Below are positions 1 to 7,630 of a stretch of DNA of 33,488 nucleotides, piece by piece; position 1 is the stretch's first letter, and every line of letters begins with the position of its first letter. A program made the translations under genes and the position numbers. The stretch covers positions 1-33,488 of the forward strand of contig JAHHQX010000018.1 of assembly GCA_020026155.1 (NCBI GenBank), given 5' to 3'. Under the pieces are notes generated by a model that saw only the letters and a program-made list of their open reading frames with translations, had not been told where the DNA came from and made no database searches. This stretch comes from Actinobacillus sp. (GTDB lineage: Bacteria > Pseudomonadota > Gammaproteobacteria > Enterobacterales > Pasteurellaceae).

Positions 1-1979
1 CACAGGTTGCTCAGCCAACACAAAATGCTTACACCCCACGTGAAGCACAGGTTGCTCAGCCCACACAAGATGCTTACACCCCGCGTGAGGCACAGGTTGC
101 TCAGCCAACACAAAATGCTTCCACTCCGCGTGAAGCACAGGTTGCCCAGCTAACACAAAATGCTTTCACTCCGCGTGAAGCACAGGTTGCCCAGCCAACA
201 CAAAACGCTTACACCCCACGTGAAACACAGGTTGCCCAGCCAACACAAAATGCTTACACCCCACGTGAAGCACAGGTTGCTCAGCCAACACAAAATGCTT
301 ACACCCCACGTGAAGCACAGGTTGCACACTCAACGCAAAATGCCTATTCCACACAGGAAACTCGAACCAATAATCAACCAGTAGTTGAAGAGGTTGAAGC
401 AGAGGACGTATCCAATATTCCTCAATATCAAGTATATGGTGATAGTCTGATTCACCCAGCGTTACAAAAACGTATGGAAGTCTTAGAAAAACCTACTACA
501 CCATTACCGACGATTGATTTGTTGGATAAACATCCAAGTGCGGCACAAAATATTACAGAGGCTTCCTTACAACAAACTTCAGCACGTATTGAACATTTAT
601 TAAAAGATTTTGGCGTAAAAGCAACCGTTGAAGAAGTGCTCGTTGGACCAGTGGTAACCCGTTATGAATTAGCATTACAACCTGGTGTGAAAGCATCAAA
701 AATTACGAATATTGAAAGTGATTTAGCGCGTGCATTGCTATTCCCAGCAATTCGTGTTGCTGAAGTTATTCCGGGTAAACCTTATGTTGGGATTGAAACG
801 CCAAATGCAGAGCGTCAAACTGTATTCTTACGTGATGTTTTAGATAGCGATGAATTCCGCGAAGCGAAATCACCACTTTCTATGGCACTCGGTAAAGATA
901 TCAGTGGTGAGCCTGTTGTGGTAGATCTGGCTTCTATGCCACACCTATTGGTTGCAGGGGCGACGGGTTCGGGTAAATCGGTTGGGGTGAATACCATGAT
1001 CTTAAGCTTACTCTTTAGAGTAAAACCTGAAGACGTGAAATTTATCATGATCGATCCTAAAGTGGTTGAACTGTCTGTTTATAACGGTATTCCGCACCTA
1101 TTAACGGAAGTGGTAACAGATATGAAAAAAGCGTCTAATGCATTACGTTGGTGTGTAGATGAGATGGAACGCCGTTATCAATTATTAGCAGCACTTAGCG
1201 TTCGTAATATCGAAGGCTATAATGAGCAAATTGAAAAATATGAAAAACTGGGTATGCCAATTCCGAATCCGCTTTGGAAACCAGGTGATACCATGGATAA
1301 AATGCCACCTCCATTAGAAAAATTACCGTATATCGTTGTGATTGTGGATGAATTTGCTGATCTTATGATGATGGTGGGTAAACAGGTAGAAGAATTAATT
1401 GCACGTCTTGCACAAAAAGCGCGTGCAATTGGGATTCACTTAATTTTAGCCACCCAACGTCCGTCTGTTGACGTTATTACGGGATTAATTAAGGCGAATA
1501 TTCCAACCCGAATTGCATTCTCTGTGGCAAGTAAAATTGACTCTCGAACTATCTTAGATCAAGGTGGTGCGGAGGCATTACTTGGACGAGGAGATATGCT
1601 TTATGCAGGTAAAAATGCATTAGAATTGACGCGTGTTCATGGGGCCTACATGACCGATGAAGAAGTAGTACGCGTCGCTAACGACTGGCGAGCACGTGGT
1701 AAACCAAATTATATTGATGGTATCTTAGATTACGCAGATGAAGAAGAGGAAAGTGCTGTTCATAGCCGTGAGGATATGGGCGATCTTGATGAACTCTTTG
1801 ATGAAGTGGTGGATTTTGTCGTCAATACAGGAACCACGTCAGTTTCTGCGTTACAACGTCGCTTTAGAATTGGCTTTAACCGTGCCGCTCGAATTATGGA
1901 TCAATTAGAAGAACAAGGAATTGTTTCTTCTATGCAAAATGGGAAACGAGAGGTATTAGCCCGATCCACCGACTATTAG
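1..1979 (+). CDS. ftsK: DNA translocase FtsK (3' part, N-terminus outside window)
   Basis: The reading frame is open from base 3 to the stop at 1979, so the first ATG seen (474) is internal and the membrane domain lies upstream of the window. Visible parts are a Gln/Pro-rich linker with a repeat array (3-362), the motor domain with Walker A GATGSGKS (957-980) and Walker B IVVIVDEFAD (about 1336-1365), and a C-terminal winged-helix gamma domain (about 1780-1960, ending near QNGKREVLARS). In the family, FtsK is a hexameric septal DNA pump: gamma reads KOPS sequences and activates XerD at dif during chromosome dimer resolution. It is followed after 11 bases by a lipoprotein gene on the same strand, then lolA and rarA; ftsK-lolA-rarA is the usual order in gammaproteobacteria. 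Identification is secure; full length is unknown. Confidence 0.97.
   Translation, partial: QVAQPTQNAYTPREAQVAQPTQDAYTPREAQVAQPTQNASTPREAQVAQLTQNAFTPREAQVAQPTQNAYTPRETQVAQPTQNAYTPREAQVAQPTQNAYTPREAQVAHSTQNAYSTQETRTNNQPVVEEVEAEDVSNIPQYQVYGDSLIHPALQKRMEVLEKPTTPLPTIDLLDKHPSAAQNITEASLQQTSARIEHLLKDFGVKATVEEVLVGPVVTRYELALQPGVKASKITNIESDLARALLFPAIRVAEVIPGKPYVGIETPNAERQTVFLRDVLDSDEFREAKSPLSMALGKDISGEPVVVDLASMPHLLVAGATGSGKSVGVNTMILSLLFRVKPEDVKFIMIDPKVVELSVYNGIPHLLTEVVTDMKKASNALRWCVDEMERRYQLLAALSVRNIEGYNEQIEKYEKLGMPIPNPLWKPGDTMDKMPPPLEKLPYIVVIVDEFADLMMMVGKQVEELIARLAQKARAIGIHLILATQRPSVDVITGLIKANIPTRIAFSVASKIDSRTILDQGGAEALLGRGDMLYAGKNALELTRVHGAYMTDEEVVRVANDWRARGKPNYIDGILDYADEEEESAVHSREDMGDLDELFDEVVDFVVNTGTTSVSALQRRFRIGFNRAARIMDQLEEQGIVSSMQNGKREVLARSTDY
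3..362 (+). repeat. 45-bp tandem repeat array inside ftsK linker, 8 copies
   Basis: Eight head-to-tail 45-bp units start at 3, 48, 93, 138, 183, 228, 273 and 318. Each encodes a 15-residue unit close to QVAQPTQNAYTPREA. Units 1-7 differ by a few substitutions (for example TPRET for TPREA, FTPRE for YTPRE); unit 8 is degenerate (QVAHSTQNAYSTQET). The period is a multiple of three, so gain or loss of units keeps the frame. The array may continue left of the window. A long disordered linker between membrane and motor domains is normal for FtsK; a near-perfect DNA-level array suggests recent expansion by slippage or recombination. Confidence 0.97.
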
Positions 1980-1990
1980 GAAGATAGAAA

Positions 1991-2572
1991 ATGAAATTAC
2001 ATTTAAAAAAAGTGGCACTTTGTGCCATTCCATTGATGTTATCTGCGTGCTCTTTCAGTTCGTTGTCTACGATGGACTGTTTTTCTGGCAACTGGAAAAG
2101 TATTGGATATCAAGATGGTTTGATGGGAGCAAGTAAAAGTAAATTTAATGATTACCAAAATACTTGTAGTCGAGTTGGCGTGACACCAAACTATCGACAA
2201 TGGGAAGCAGGACGTCGTGAAGGTCTAAAATATTATTGTACCTTAGACAATTTGAAACAACTTGGTGGCATGAGCAGCAATTATAATGCGGTTTGTCCGA
2301 ATCAATCATTTAACCCATTCTCGAGTTCGAACGATAGCTCAAGTGGTTTGTCTAAACTACAAAGACACATTAATCATGAAAGACAAAAATTACAGTCTTA
2401 TCAAGAGAGAATGGACAAATTGCGTCAACAAGTGGATGCAGGGATCTATACCCCGCAACAAGCGCATGCAGAAATGCAACACTTAGAAAAGAAAATTGAA
2501 TATTATGAAGCGAAAATTAATCGTCATATGCGTCAACTAGCACAACCGTTGCGTAGTGATGACGACGATTAA
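1991..2572 (+). CDS. DUF2799-type lipoprotein, first of a tandem pair
   Basis: A 193-residue protein with a lipoprotein signal peptide: MKLHLKKVALCAIPLMLSAC ends in lipobox LSAC, with Cys20 as the predicted lipidated residue. After it comes a Cys-rich module with the pattern C-x-SGNWKSIGYQDG, a Cys near GVTPNY, W-x-x-GRREGLKYYCT and a final Cys, which I recognise as DUF2799-like. The C-terminal third (from about residue 120) is charged and Gln/Glu-rich, probably coiled coil, ending in acidic DDDD. Start ATG at 1991 lies 11 bases after ftsK; AGGAAG is upstream. The function of the family is not established. Serine at +2 of the mature protein suggests outer-membrane sorting, consistent with lolA downstream, but that is inference. 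Confidence 0.85.
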   Translation: MKLHLKKVALCAIPLMLSACSFSSLSTMDCFSGNWKSIGYQDGLMGASKSKFNDYQNTCSRVGVTPNYRQWEAGRREGLKYYCTLDNLKQLGGMSSNYNAVCPNQSFNPFSSSNDSSSGLSKLQRHINHERQKLQSYQERMDKLRQQVDAGIYTPQQAHAEMQHLEKKIEYYEAKINRHMRQLAQPLRSDDDD

Positions 2573-2600
2573 AATTAATTAAAATGTAATTGTGGTAATA

Positions 2601-3164
2601 ATGATGAAACTCGGCGCCTTAATTTTAGCGTGCTTTACTTTAAGTGCATGTACTTATCAATCTTTAACCAAAGAGCAGTGTTTAAGTGGAGATTGGAAAG
2701 GTATCGGTTATCAAGACGGGGTACTTGGACAATATCCTGATCGCATTGTTGAGCATGCGGAAGCTTGTGCGGATACAGGGGTAAGACCCGATATTAATGC
2801 ATGGCAAAAAGGACGTGAAGAAGGATTAAAATACTATTGTACTGAGGATAATTTTTATCGTTTAGGTATCAATGGATATGCGATTCATTATGTTTGTGAT
2901 AAAGCAAAAATGCCACAATTACAAAAAATTTATCGTCAAGCCTATGAGCAGTACGATTTACAACAAAAAATCTCATCAGCACAACAACAAATTCGAGAAA
3001 ATGAAATTACACTCGAAAAATTAAAACGGGGTGAGATGTTAACGTATAAGACCGAAACGGAAGCCAGAGCAGAATTATTACGCTTACAAAACCAGATTTG
3101 GGACTTAAAACAACATATTGAGCAATATCAAAATAGTTTACAACAAGCAAAACTGAAGGAATAA
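2601..3164 (+). CDS. DUF2799-type lipoprotein, second of a tandem pair
   Basis: This is a paralogue of the preceding gene. It has a lipobox (FTLSAC), then CLSGDWKGIGYQDG, a Cys before GVRPDINAWQKGREEGLKYYCT, a further Cys near HYVCDKA, and a C-terminal helical region rich in Gln and Glu that looks like a coiled coil. The two proteins share the order and spacing of the WK-x-IGYQDG and GR-x-EGLKYYCT motifs. A GTG at 2592 would give a slightly longer protein. I prefer the ATG codons at 2601 or 2604 because they give a signal peptide length like that of the first copy; no strong Shine-Dalgarno sequence decides it. The gene ends 6 bases before lolA, so the two are probably co-transcribed. Function is unknown. 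Confidence 0.82.
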   Translation: MMKLGALILACFTLSACTYQSLTKEQCLSGDWKGIGYQDGVLGQYPDRIVEHAEACADTGVRPDINAWQKGREEGLKYYCTEDNFYRLGINGYAIHYVCDKAKMPQLQKIYRQAYEQYDLQQKISSAQQQIRENEITLEKLKRGEMLTYKTETEARAELLRLQNQIWDLKQHIEQYQNSLQQAKLKE

Positions 3165-3170
3165 ACGCTT

Positions 3171-3782
3171 ATGACAAAAATTTTTACAAAAATCGTGGCG
3201 TGTGCATTCGCGTGCAGTGTAACTATGGCCTCAGCAAATGTTGTCACTACATTGCAAACGCGCCTTTCTAAACTTGAAAATTTGAGTGCGGATTATCATC
3301 AAATTCTTAAGAATGCGAATGGGGATACTGTTCAACAAAGTACTGGAACCATTCAGTTAAAACGCCCCGCGCTTTTCCGTCTTGAAAGTGCCACAGCACC
3401 TGAAAATACCATTGTAGGTGATGGTAAAACAATTTGGTTCTATGATCCCTTTGTAGAACAAGTTACGGCTCGTCAAGAAAGTACATTGCTAGATAATACC
3501 CCTTTTGTACTTTTAACCAGTAACAATTATGCGAATTGGCAACATTATACGATGAGCCAAATCGGGGATACCTTTACACTGACCCCAAAATCACCGAAAA
3601 GTATTGTTAAAAAATTTACTCTGAACGTGACGAAAGATGGGAAGTTGCTTGGTTTTTCTACCACTGAAAAAAGTGGACAGCAAAATATTTATCAATTAAC
3701 ACATCAAAATTATGCTCCTTTAGCAAATAAAAACTTTAAATTTGTGATGCCAGAAGGTGCAATATTGGACGATCAACGATAA
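3171..3782 (+). CDS. lolA: Outer-membrane lipoprotein carrier protein LolA
   Basis: A 203-residue periplasmic protein with a Sec signal peptide (MTKIFTKIVACAFACSVTMASA, cleavage predicted after about residue 22). LolA accepts lipoproteins from the LolCDE complex in the inner membrane and carries them to LolB in the outer membrane. The family pattern is visible: an early LSKLENLSADYHQ segment, a strand pattern with GTIQLKRPALFRLES, then GDGKTIWFYDPFVEQVTA and FVLLTSNN, and the C-terminal KFVMPEGAILDDQR. Length is typical. AAGGA lies about 10 bases before the ATG. The ATG of rarA follows the stop by one base, so the two are likely translationally coupled. lolB is in the same window at 25263. 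Confidence 0.96.
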   Translation: MTKIFTKIVACAFACSVTMASANVVTTLQTRLSKLENLSADYHQILKNANGDTVQQSTGTIQLKRPALFRLESATAPENTIVGDGKTIWFYDPFVEQVTARQESTLLDNTPFVLLTSNNYANWQHYTMSQIGDTFTLTPKSPKSIVKKFTLNVTKDGKLLGFSTTEKSGQQNIYQLTHQNYAPLANKNFKFVMPEGAILDDQR

Positions 3783-3783
3783 G

Positions 3784-5124
3784 ATGGACAACTTAAGTTT
3801 AGATTTTTCAAATAATGAATTTCAGCCACTCGCAGCACGTATGCGACCTCGGACATTAACAGAGTACTGTGGGCAACAGCATATCGTTGGGAAAGGAAAA
3901 CCCCTTTATCGCGCAATAGAAAGTGGGCATATTCATTCTATGATTTTATGGGGAACACCAGGGTGTGGGAAAACGACTCTGGCCGAAATTATTGCTCATA
4001 AAATCCATGCAAAAGTAGAGCGGATTTCTGCGGTAACCTCTGGAATAAAAGAAATTCGAGAGGCAATTGAGCGTGCCAAACAAAATCGTCAACTAGGTAT
4101 GCAGACGATTTTATTTGTTGATGAAGTACATCGCTTCAATAAAAGTCAGCAAGACGCGTTTTTACCTCATATTGAAGATGGAACGATTATTTTTATTGGA
4201 GCAACGACAGAAAATCCATCGTTTGAATTAAATAATGCGTTACTTTCTCGAGCTAGAGTTTATATTTTAAAACCACTGCAAAAAGAAGATGTATTAAAAG
4301 CACTACAACAAGCGTTAGCGGACAAAGAACGTGGGCTTGGTAATGAAAAACTTATTTTTCAAGATGATGCATTAGATGTTTTAGCCGAGTATGTTGCAGG
4401 GGATGCACGCGCGGCATTAAATTATCTCGAATTATTGGTAGATCATGCAGATGAAACAAAGTACGGAAAAGTGATTGATCGCACACTTTTGACGGAAGTG
4501 CTAGGCGAACGACAAGCTCGTTTTGATAAAGGTGGTGATCGCTTTTATGATTTTCTTTCAGCCTTACATAAATCAATTCGTGGATCTTCACCAGATGCGG
4601 CACTTTATTGGTATGCAAGAATCATTACTGCTGGTGGCGATCCACTAGTTGTAGCGCGTCGTTTATTAGCGATCGCATCGGAAGATATTGGCAATGCTGA
4701 TCCTCGCGCAATGCAATTAGCCATTAATGCATGGGACTGTTTTACCCGAGTTGGTCCTGCAGAGGGGGAAAGAGCAATAGCCCAAGCGGTAGTGTTCTTA
4801 GCGTTAGCTCCGAAGAGTAATGCGGTTTATATGGCGTTTAATGCAGCGAAAAAATTAGCCCAGGAAGCGCCAGACTATGACGTACCTGTCCATCTACGCA
4901 ATGCGCCTACGCACTTAATGAAAGAATTGGGCTATGGGGACGAATATCGCTATGCACATAACGAAGAGCATGCCTACGCAGCTGGAGAAAATTATTTTCC
5001 AGAGCCGTTAAAAGATACGCGATTTTATTTTCCGGTCGATCGTGGTTTAGAGATTCAACTAAAACAAAAACTGGATTATTTGCAAACTTTAGACGCACAA
5101 TCGCAGCAAAAACGTTATAAATAA
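3784..5124 (+). CDS. rarA: Replication-associated recombination protein A (RarA/MgsA), AAA+ ATPase
   Basis: About 446 residues, clamp-loader-like AAA+ ATPase that acts at stalled replication forks with SSB and RecA. Landmarks: PLAARMRPRTLTEYCGQQHIVG near the N-terminus, Walker A GTPGCGKTT, Walker B LFVDEVHRFNKSQQD, sensor 1 GATTENPSFE, and the family's C-terminal tetramerisation region (GSSPDAALYWYARI, ASEDIGNADP, and YPEP-like YFPEPLKD near the end). A GTG at 3757 would add nine residues inside lolA, but the ATG at 3784 gives the family N-terminus (MDNLSLDFSNNEFQPLAARM). The Walker A is unusual: the common family form is GPPGTGKTT. The essential GKT is kept. A terminator follows the stop. 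Confidence 0.95.
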   Translation: MDNLSLDFSNNEFQPLAARMRPRTLTEYCGQQHIVGKGKPLYRAIESGHIHSMILWGTPGCGKTTLAEIIAHKIHAKVERISAVTSGIKEIREAIERAKQNRQLGMQTILFVDEVHRFNKSQQDAFLPHIEDGTIIFIGATTENPSFELNNALLSRARVYILKPLQKEDVLKALQQALADKERGLGNEKLIFQDDALDVLAEYVAGDARAALNYLELLVDHADETKYGKVIDRTLLTEVLGERQARFDKGGDRFYDFLSALHKSIRGSSPDAALYWYARIITAGGDPLVVARRLLAIASEDIGNADPRAMQLAINAWDCFTRVGPAEGERAIAQAVVFLALAPKSNAVYMAFNAAKKLAQEAPDYDVPVHLRNAPTHLMKELGYGDEYRYAHNEEHAYAAGENYFPEPLKDTRFYFPVDRGLEIQLKQKLDYLQTLDAQSQQKRYK

Positions 5125-5128
5125 GCAT

Positions 5129-5155
5129 AAAAAGGGGATCGAAGGATCCCTTTTT
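5129..5155. terminator. Bidirectional hairpin between rarA and the UDG-like gene
   Basis: The left arm AAAAAGGGGATC (5129-5140), loop GAAG and right arm GATCCCTTTTT (5145-5155) form a hairpin with one bulged G. It has T tracts on both strands and lies between the convergent stop codons of rarA and the UDG-like gene, so it probably serves both. Confidence 0.8.
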
Positions 5156-5158
5156 ACA

Positions 5159-5755
5159 TTATTGCTCATCTAAAATGTGATGTACTAATTGACGTAAAGC
5201 TGGAATAACATCACGGGTAAACCATGGATGCTCTGCAATCCAAATATTGTTGCGTGGTGATGGATGGATAAGAGGAAAATATTTTGGTAAATATTGACGA
5301 AAATTTTCTACGGCATCGGTTAATTTAAAATGTGAGTCGCCATGTAAATAGGCTTTTGCGGAATAAGATCCTAATAATAAAGTTAGTTGGATATCAGGCA
5401 TTAACGCAATGAGTTTTGGATGCCATTTTTCTGCGAAATCTTTACGAGGAGGATTATCACCATGTTCACCTTTTCCATTAAAGAAAAAATCCATAGGTAA
5501 CACGGCAAACAAACCAGAATGGTAGAAAGTTTCACGATCGATACCTAGCCATTCGCGTAAGTGATCACCACTTTTATCATCAAATGGAATGCCTTTTTCG
5601 GCGGCGACGGCGCCAGGCGCTTGTCCGATAATCAATATTTTTGCTTTTGCATCTGCCATGTAGACAGGCACTTGACCTTCTTTCCGAAAAACAGCATTAC
5701 TCGGATCGTTTATGATCTCATTTCGAATAGTTTGAAATGGAGTAGATTGGCGCAT
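5159..5755 (-). CDS. Uracil-DNA glycosylase superfamily protein
   Basis: A 198-residue protein with the two hallmark motifs of the UDG fold: GQAPGAVAAEKGIPFDD near residue 45 (uracil-binding and water-activating loop) and HPSPRNN near residue 165 (minor-groove intercalation loop). The segment LLLGSYSAKAYL between them is also typical. It contains no cysteine at all, so it cannot carry the 4Fe-4S cluster of family 4/5 enzymes. The N-terminal residues and spacing also differ from classical Ung. Start ATG at 5755 is supported by a strong AAAGGAGG Shine-Dalgarno sequence. It is convergent with rarA and divergent from serS. A role in removing deaminated or damaged bases is inferred from the fold; substrate specificity cannot be read from the sequence. 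Confidence 0.85.
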   Translation of the reverse strand: MRQSTPFQTIRNEIINDPSNAVFRKEGQVPVYMADAKAKILIIGQAPGAVAAEKGIPFDDKSGDHLREWLGIDRETFYHSGLFAVLPMDFFFNGKGEHGDNPPRKDFAEKWHPKLIALMPDIQLTLLLGSYSAKAYLHGDSHFKLTDAVENFRQYLPKYFPLIHPSPRNNIWIAEHPWFTRDVIPALRQLVHHILDEQ

Positions 5756-5862
5756 AGATATCCTCCTTTTGTTTGTACAAATTTTATCACTTTACCTTAG
5801 GAGGTAGAATAATTTTTAGTACTAATTTCTATAAAAATATAGGAAACGCATTACTTTTACGG

Positions 5863-5891
5863 TTTAAATAAATGCTATTTTTGGATAAAAT
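5863..5891 (+). promoter_or_regulatory. Possible sigma-70 promoter for serS
   Basis: TTTAAA (5863-5868), a 17-base spacer and TAAAAT (5886-5891) lie about 33 bases before the serS start. The -10 matches 5/6 and the -35 only 4/6, in a very AT-rich region where chance matches are common. An AAGGA ribosome site follows near 5914. Confidence 0.4.
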
Positions 5892-5924
5892 AGAAAAATA
5901 TTACAAAAAAATTAAGGATGTTCT

Positions 5925-7211
5925 ATGATCGACCCGAATTTACTGCGTAACGATTTAGCAAATGTCGTCGCCCTTTTAAAAACTAAACGCAACTTTGATT
6001 TAAACTTTGAACAAATCAATGAATTAGAAGCGCAACGTAAAACCCTTCAAGTGGAAACTGAAACGTTGCAAGCGGAACGTAATGCACGTTCAAAAACAAT
6101 TGGACAAGCAAAAGCGCGTGGCGAAGATATTGCCCCATTATTAAAAGAAGTGGATGATCTTGGCTCGAAATTAGAAGAAGCAAAAGCAAAATTAGCAGCG
6201 ATTCAAGCTGAACTTACTAAAATTGCATTAAGCATTCCTAATCTTCCAGCGGATGAAGTACCGCTTGGCAAAGATGAAAATGATAACTTAGAAATCATGC
6301 GTTGGGGTCAACCACGTACTTTTGATTTTGAAATTAAAGACCACGTGACTTTAGGCGAAGATCTTGGTGGGTTAGATTTTGCTGCAGGTGTTAAACTTGC
6401 GGGCGCTCGTTTCGTGGTAATGAAAGGTAAAATCGCTAAATTACATCGTGCTCTTGCACAATTTATGCTTGATTTACATACTGAACAACACGGTTATAGC
6501 GAAACTTATGTTCCTTACCTTGTTAACCATGAAACGCTTTATGGAACAGGGCAATTGCCAAAATTTGGTGAAGATTTATTCCATACCCGTGCATTAGAAG
6601 GTGAACAACCTTACGCATTAATTCCAACTGCGGAAGTGCCAGTGACTAACCTTGCTCGTGGTGAAATTTTAGAACAAGCTGATTTACCACGTCGCATGAC
6701 GGCACACACACCGTGTTTCCGTAGTGAAGCAGGTTCTTATGGTCGTGATACTCGCGGTTTAATCCGTATGCACCAATTTGATAAAGTTGAATTAGTGCAA
6801 ATCGTAGAACCTGAAAAATCAATGGAAGCATTGGAAGAATTAACAGGGCATGCAGAAAAAGTTCTACAACTTTTAGGTTTACCATACCGTAAAGTATTGC
6901 TTTGTACTGGGGACATGGGCTTTGGTTCTTGCAAAACTTACGATTTAGAAGTTTGGGTTCCAGCACAAAATACTTACCGTGAAATCTCATCTTGCTCAAA
7001 TATGTGGGATTTCCAAGCACGTCGTATGCAAGCACGTTACCGCGTGAAAGGTGATAAAAAACCACGTCTTGTGCATACATTGAATGGGTCTGGTTTAGCG
7101 GTTGGACGTACGTTAGTAGCAGTATTAGAAAACTATCAAAATGAAGATGGTTCTATCACTGTTCCTGAAGTATTACGTAGCTACATGGGCGGCTTAGAAG
7201 TTATTAAATAA
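5925..7211 (+). CDS. serS: Seryl-tRNA synthetase
   Basis: A 428-residue class II aminoacyl-tRNA synthetase that charges tRNA-Ser (and tRNA-Sec). The N-terminal arm (about residues 25-105) is a long antiparallel coiled coil rich in Glu, Lys, Ala and Gln, which binds the long variable arm of tRNA-Ser. The catalytic core shows motif 2 (CFRSEAGSYGRDTRGLIRMHQFDKVEL) and motif 3 (GSGLAVGRTLVAVLENYQ), and the EISSCSNMWDFQARR segment. Length and start (MIDPNLLRNDL) match the family. It is a single-gene unit, followed by a dispersed palindromic repeat and a terminator. A serine tRNA that it would charge is encoded at 10964. Confidence 0.98.
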   Translation: MIDPNLLRNDLANVVALLKTKRNFDLNFEQINELEAQRKTLQVETETLQAERNARSKTIGQAKARGEDIAPLLKEVDDLGSKLEEAKAKLAAIQAELTKIALSIPNLPADEVPLGKDENDNLEIMRWGQPRTFDFEIKDHVTLGEDLGGLDFAAGVKLAGARFVVMKGKIAKLHRALAQFMLDLHTEQHGYSETYVPYLVNHETLYGTGQLPKFGEDLFHTRALEGEQPYALIPTAEVPVTNLARGEILEQADLPRRMTAHTPCFRSEAGSYGRDTRGLIRMHQFDKVELVQIVEPEKSMEALEELTGHAEKVLQLLGLPYRKVLLCTGDMGFGSCKTYDLEVWVPAQNTYREISSCSNMWDFQARRMQARYRVKGDKKPRLVHTLNGSGLAVGRTLVAVLENYQNEDGSITVPEVLRSYMGGLEVIK

Positions 7212-7227
7212 GACTTTCTTATGCAAG

Positions 7228-7267
7228 ACGCCCCGATTTTCATAAATTTTTCTGAAAATTGGGGCGT
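7228..7267 (+). repeat. Dispersed 40-bp palindromic repeat, copy A
   Basis: Left arm ACGCCCCGATTTTCA (7228-7242), a 10-base AT loop, right arm TGAAAATTGGGGCGT (7253-7267): a 15-bp stem with one G-T wobble. Related copies occur at 13657-13689 (minus orientation), 18735-18766 and 30253-30292. It lies just after serS and before a separate terminator. Confidence 0.8.
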
Positions 7268-7282
7268 GATGAACATAAAAAG

Positions 7283-7310
7283 AAAATCTCGCTAAATAGC
7301 GAGATTTTTT
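7283..7310. terminator. Bidirectional terminator between serS and the XRE-type gene
   Basis: AAAATCTCGCTA (7283-7294), loop AA, TAGCGAGATTTTTT (7297-7310). It is a 12-bp stem with T tracts in both directions, placed between convergent serS and the XRE gene. The ATCTCGC/GCGAGAT arms recur in the hairpin at 8389-8418. Confidence 0.85.
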
Positions 7311-7311
7311 G

Positions 7312-7545
7312 TTAGGCATTTTTTAAAACTGTTGATGGTTCGAGATCAATAACTTCACATATTTCTATAAATTCGAGAACATCTAGCTTTCTTTCAAACC
7401 CCTCGATCTTAGCAATATAAGACTGTGGTTTATTCAATCTAGCCGAAATTTGACGCTGAGTCATGTTCAAAACTCGACGCCGTTCAATAAGTTTTTGAAT
7501 AATGGAGCGATAACGCTCTTTGTAAATAGTTTTCAAGGTGATCAC
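7312..7545 (-). CDS. Small XRE-family helix-turn-helix regulator
   Basis: A 77-residue protein with one HTH_XRE domain covering most of it: RRRVLNMTQRQISARLNKP for helices 1-2, QSYIAKIEGFERKLD for the recognition helix and turn, then FIEICEVIDLEPSTVL. The start is a GTG at 7545; there is no ATG nearby and the Shine-Dalgarno is weak, so the N-terminus is uncertain (a TTG nine bases inside is possible). It is divergent from the YaaW-like gene. The 85-base gap holds overlapping promoters and an ATTATCC palindrome that this protein could bind, which would make it an autoregulator and repressor of the neighbour. That role is inference. The target and any signal are unknown. Confidence 0.8.
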   Translation of the reverse strand: MITLKTIYKERYRSIIQKLIERRRVLNMTQRQISARLNKPQSYIAKIEGFERKLDVLEFIEICEVIDLEPSTVLKNA

Positions 7546-7564
7546 GATCGCTTTAAAAATTCGC

Positions 7565-7618
7565 TTGTGATTATTATCCCGTTTTAGTATTATCCCATTT
7601 TAGGATAATTTTTTACAA
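7565..7618. promoter_or_regulatory. Divergent promoters overlapping an ATTATCC/GGATAAT operator candidate
   Basis: Forward promoter: TTGTGA (7565-7570), 17-base spacer, TATTAT (7588-7593). Reverse promoter: TTGTAA (complement of 7613-7618), 18-base spacer, GATAAT (complement of 7589-7594). Both overlap a perfect inverted repeat ATTATCC (7589-7595), 7-base spacer, GGATAAT (7603-7609), plus a direct copy ATTATCCC at 7573-7580, 16 bases upstream of the second. This is a typical layout for binding by the adjacent XRE-type protein, but binding is inferred. Confidence 0.6.
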
Positions 7619-7630
7619 AAAGGATAAAAA

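Noticed and set aside
3..362. Possible CRISPR-like repeat
   Set aside because: The units are contiguous with no spacers and encode an in-frame peptide repeat of FtsK.
160..384. Repetitive short frames on both strands (74 aa plus, 62 aa minus)
   Set aside because: They are alternate-frame readings of the ftsK 45-bp repeat array; the ftsK frame is open throughout.
2286..2486. 66-aa frame inside the first DUF2799 gene
   Set aside because: Out-of-frame shadow within a gene that has a clear lipobox and family motifs.
6646..7080. 144-aa open frame opposite serS
   Set aside because: Antisense shadow inside a conserved synthetase gene, with no ribosome site or recognisable domain.
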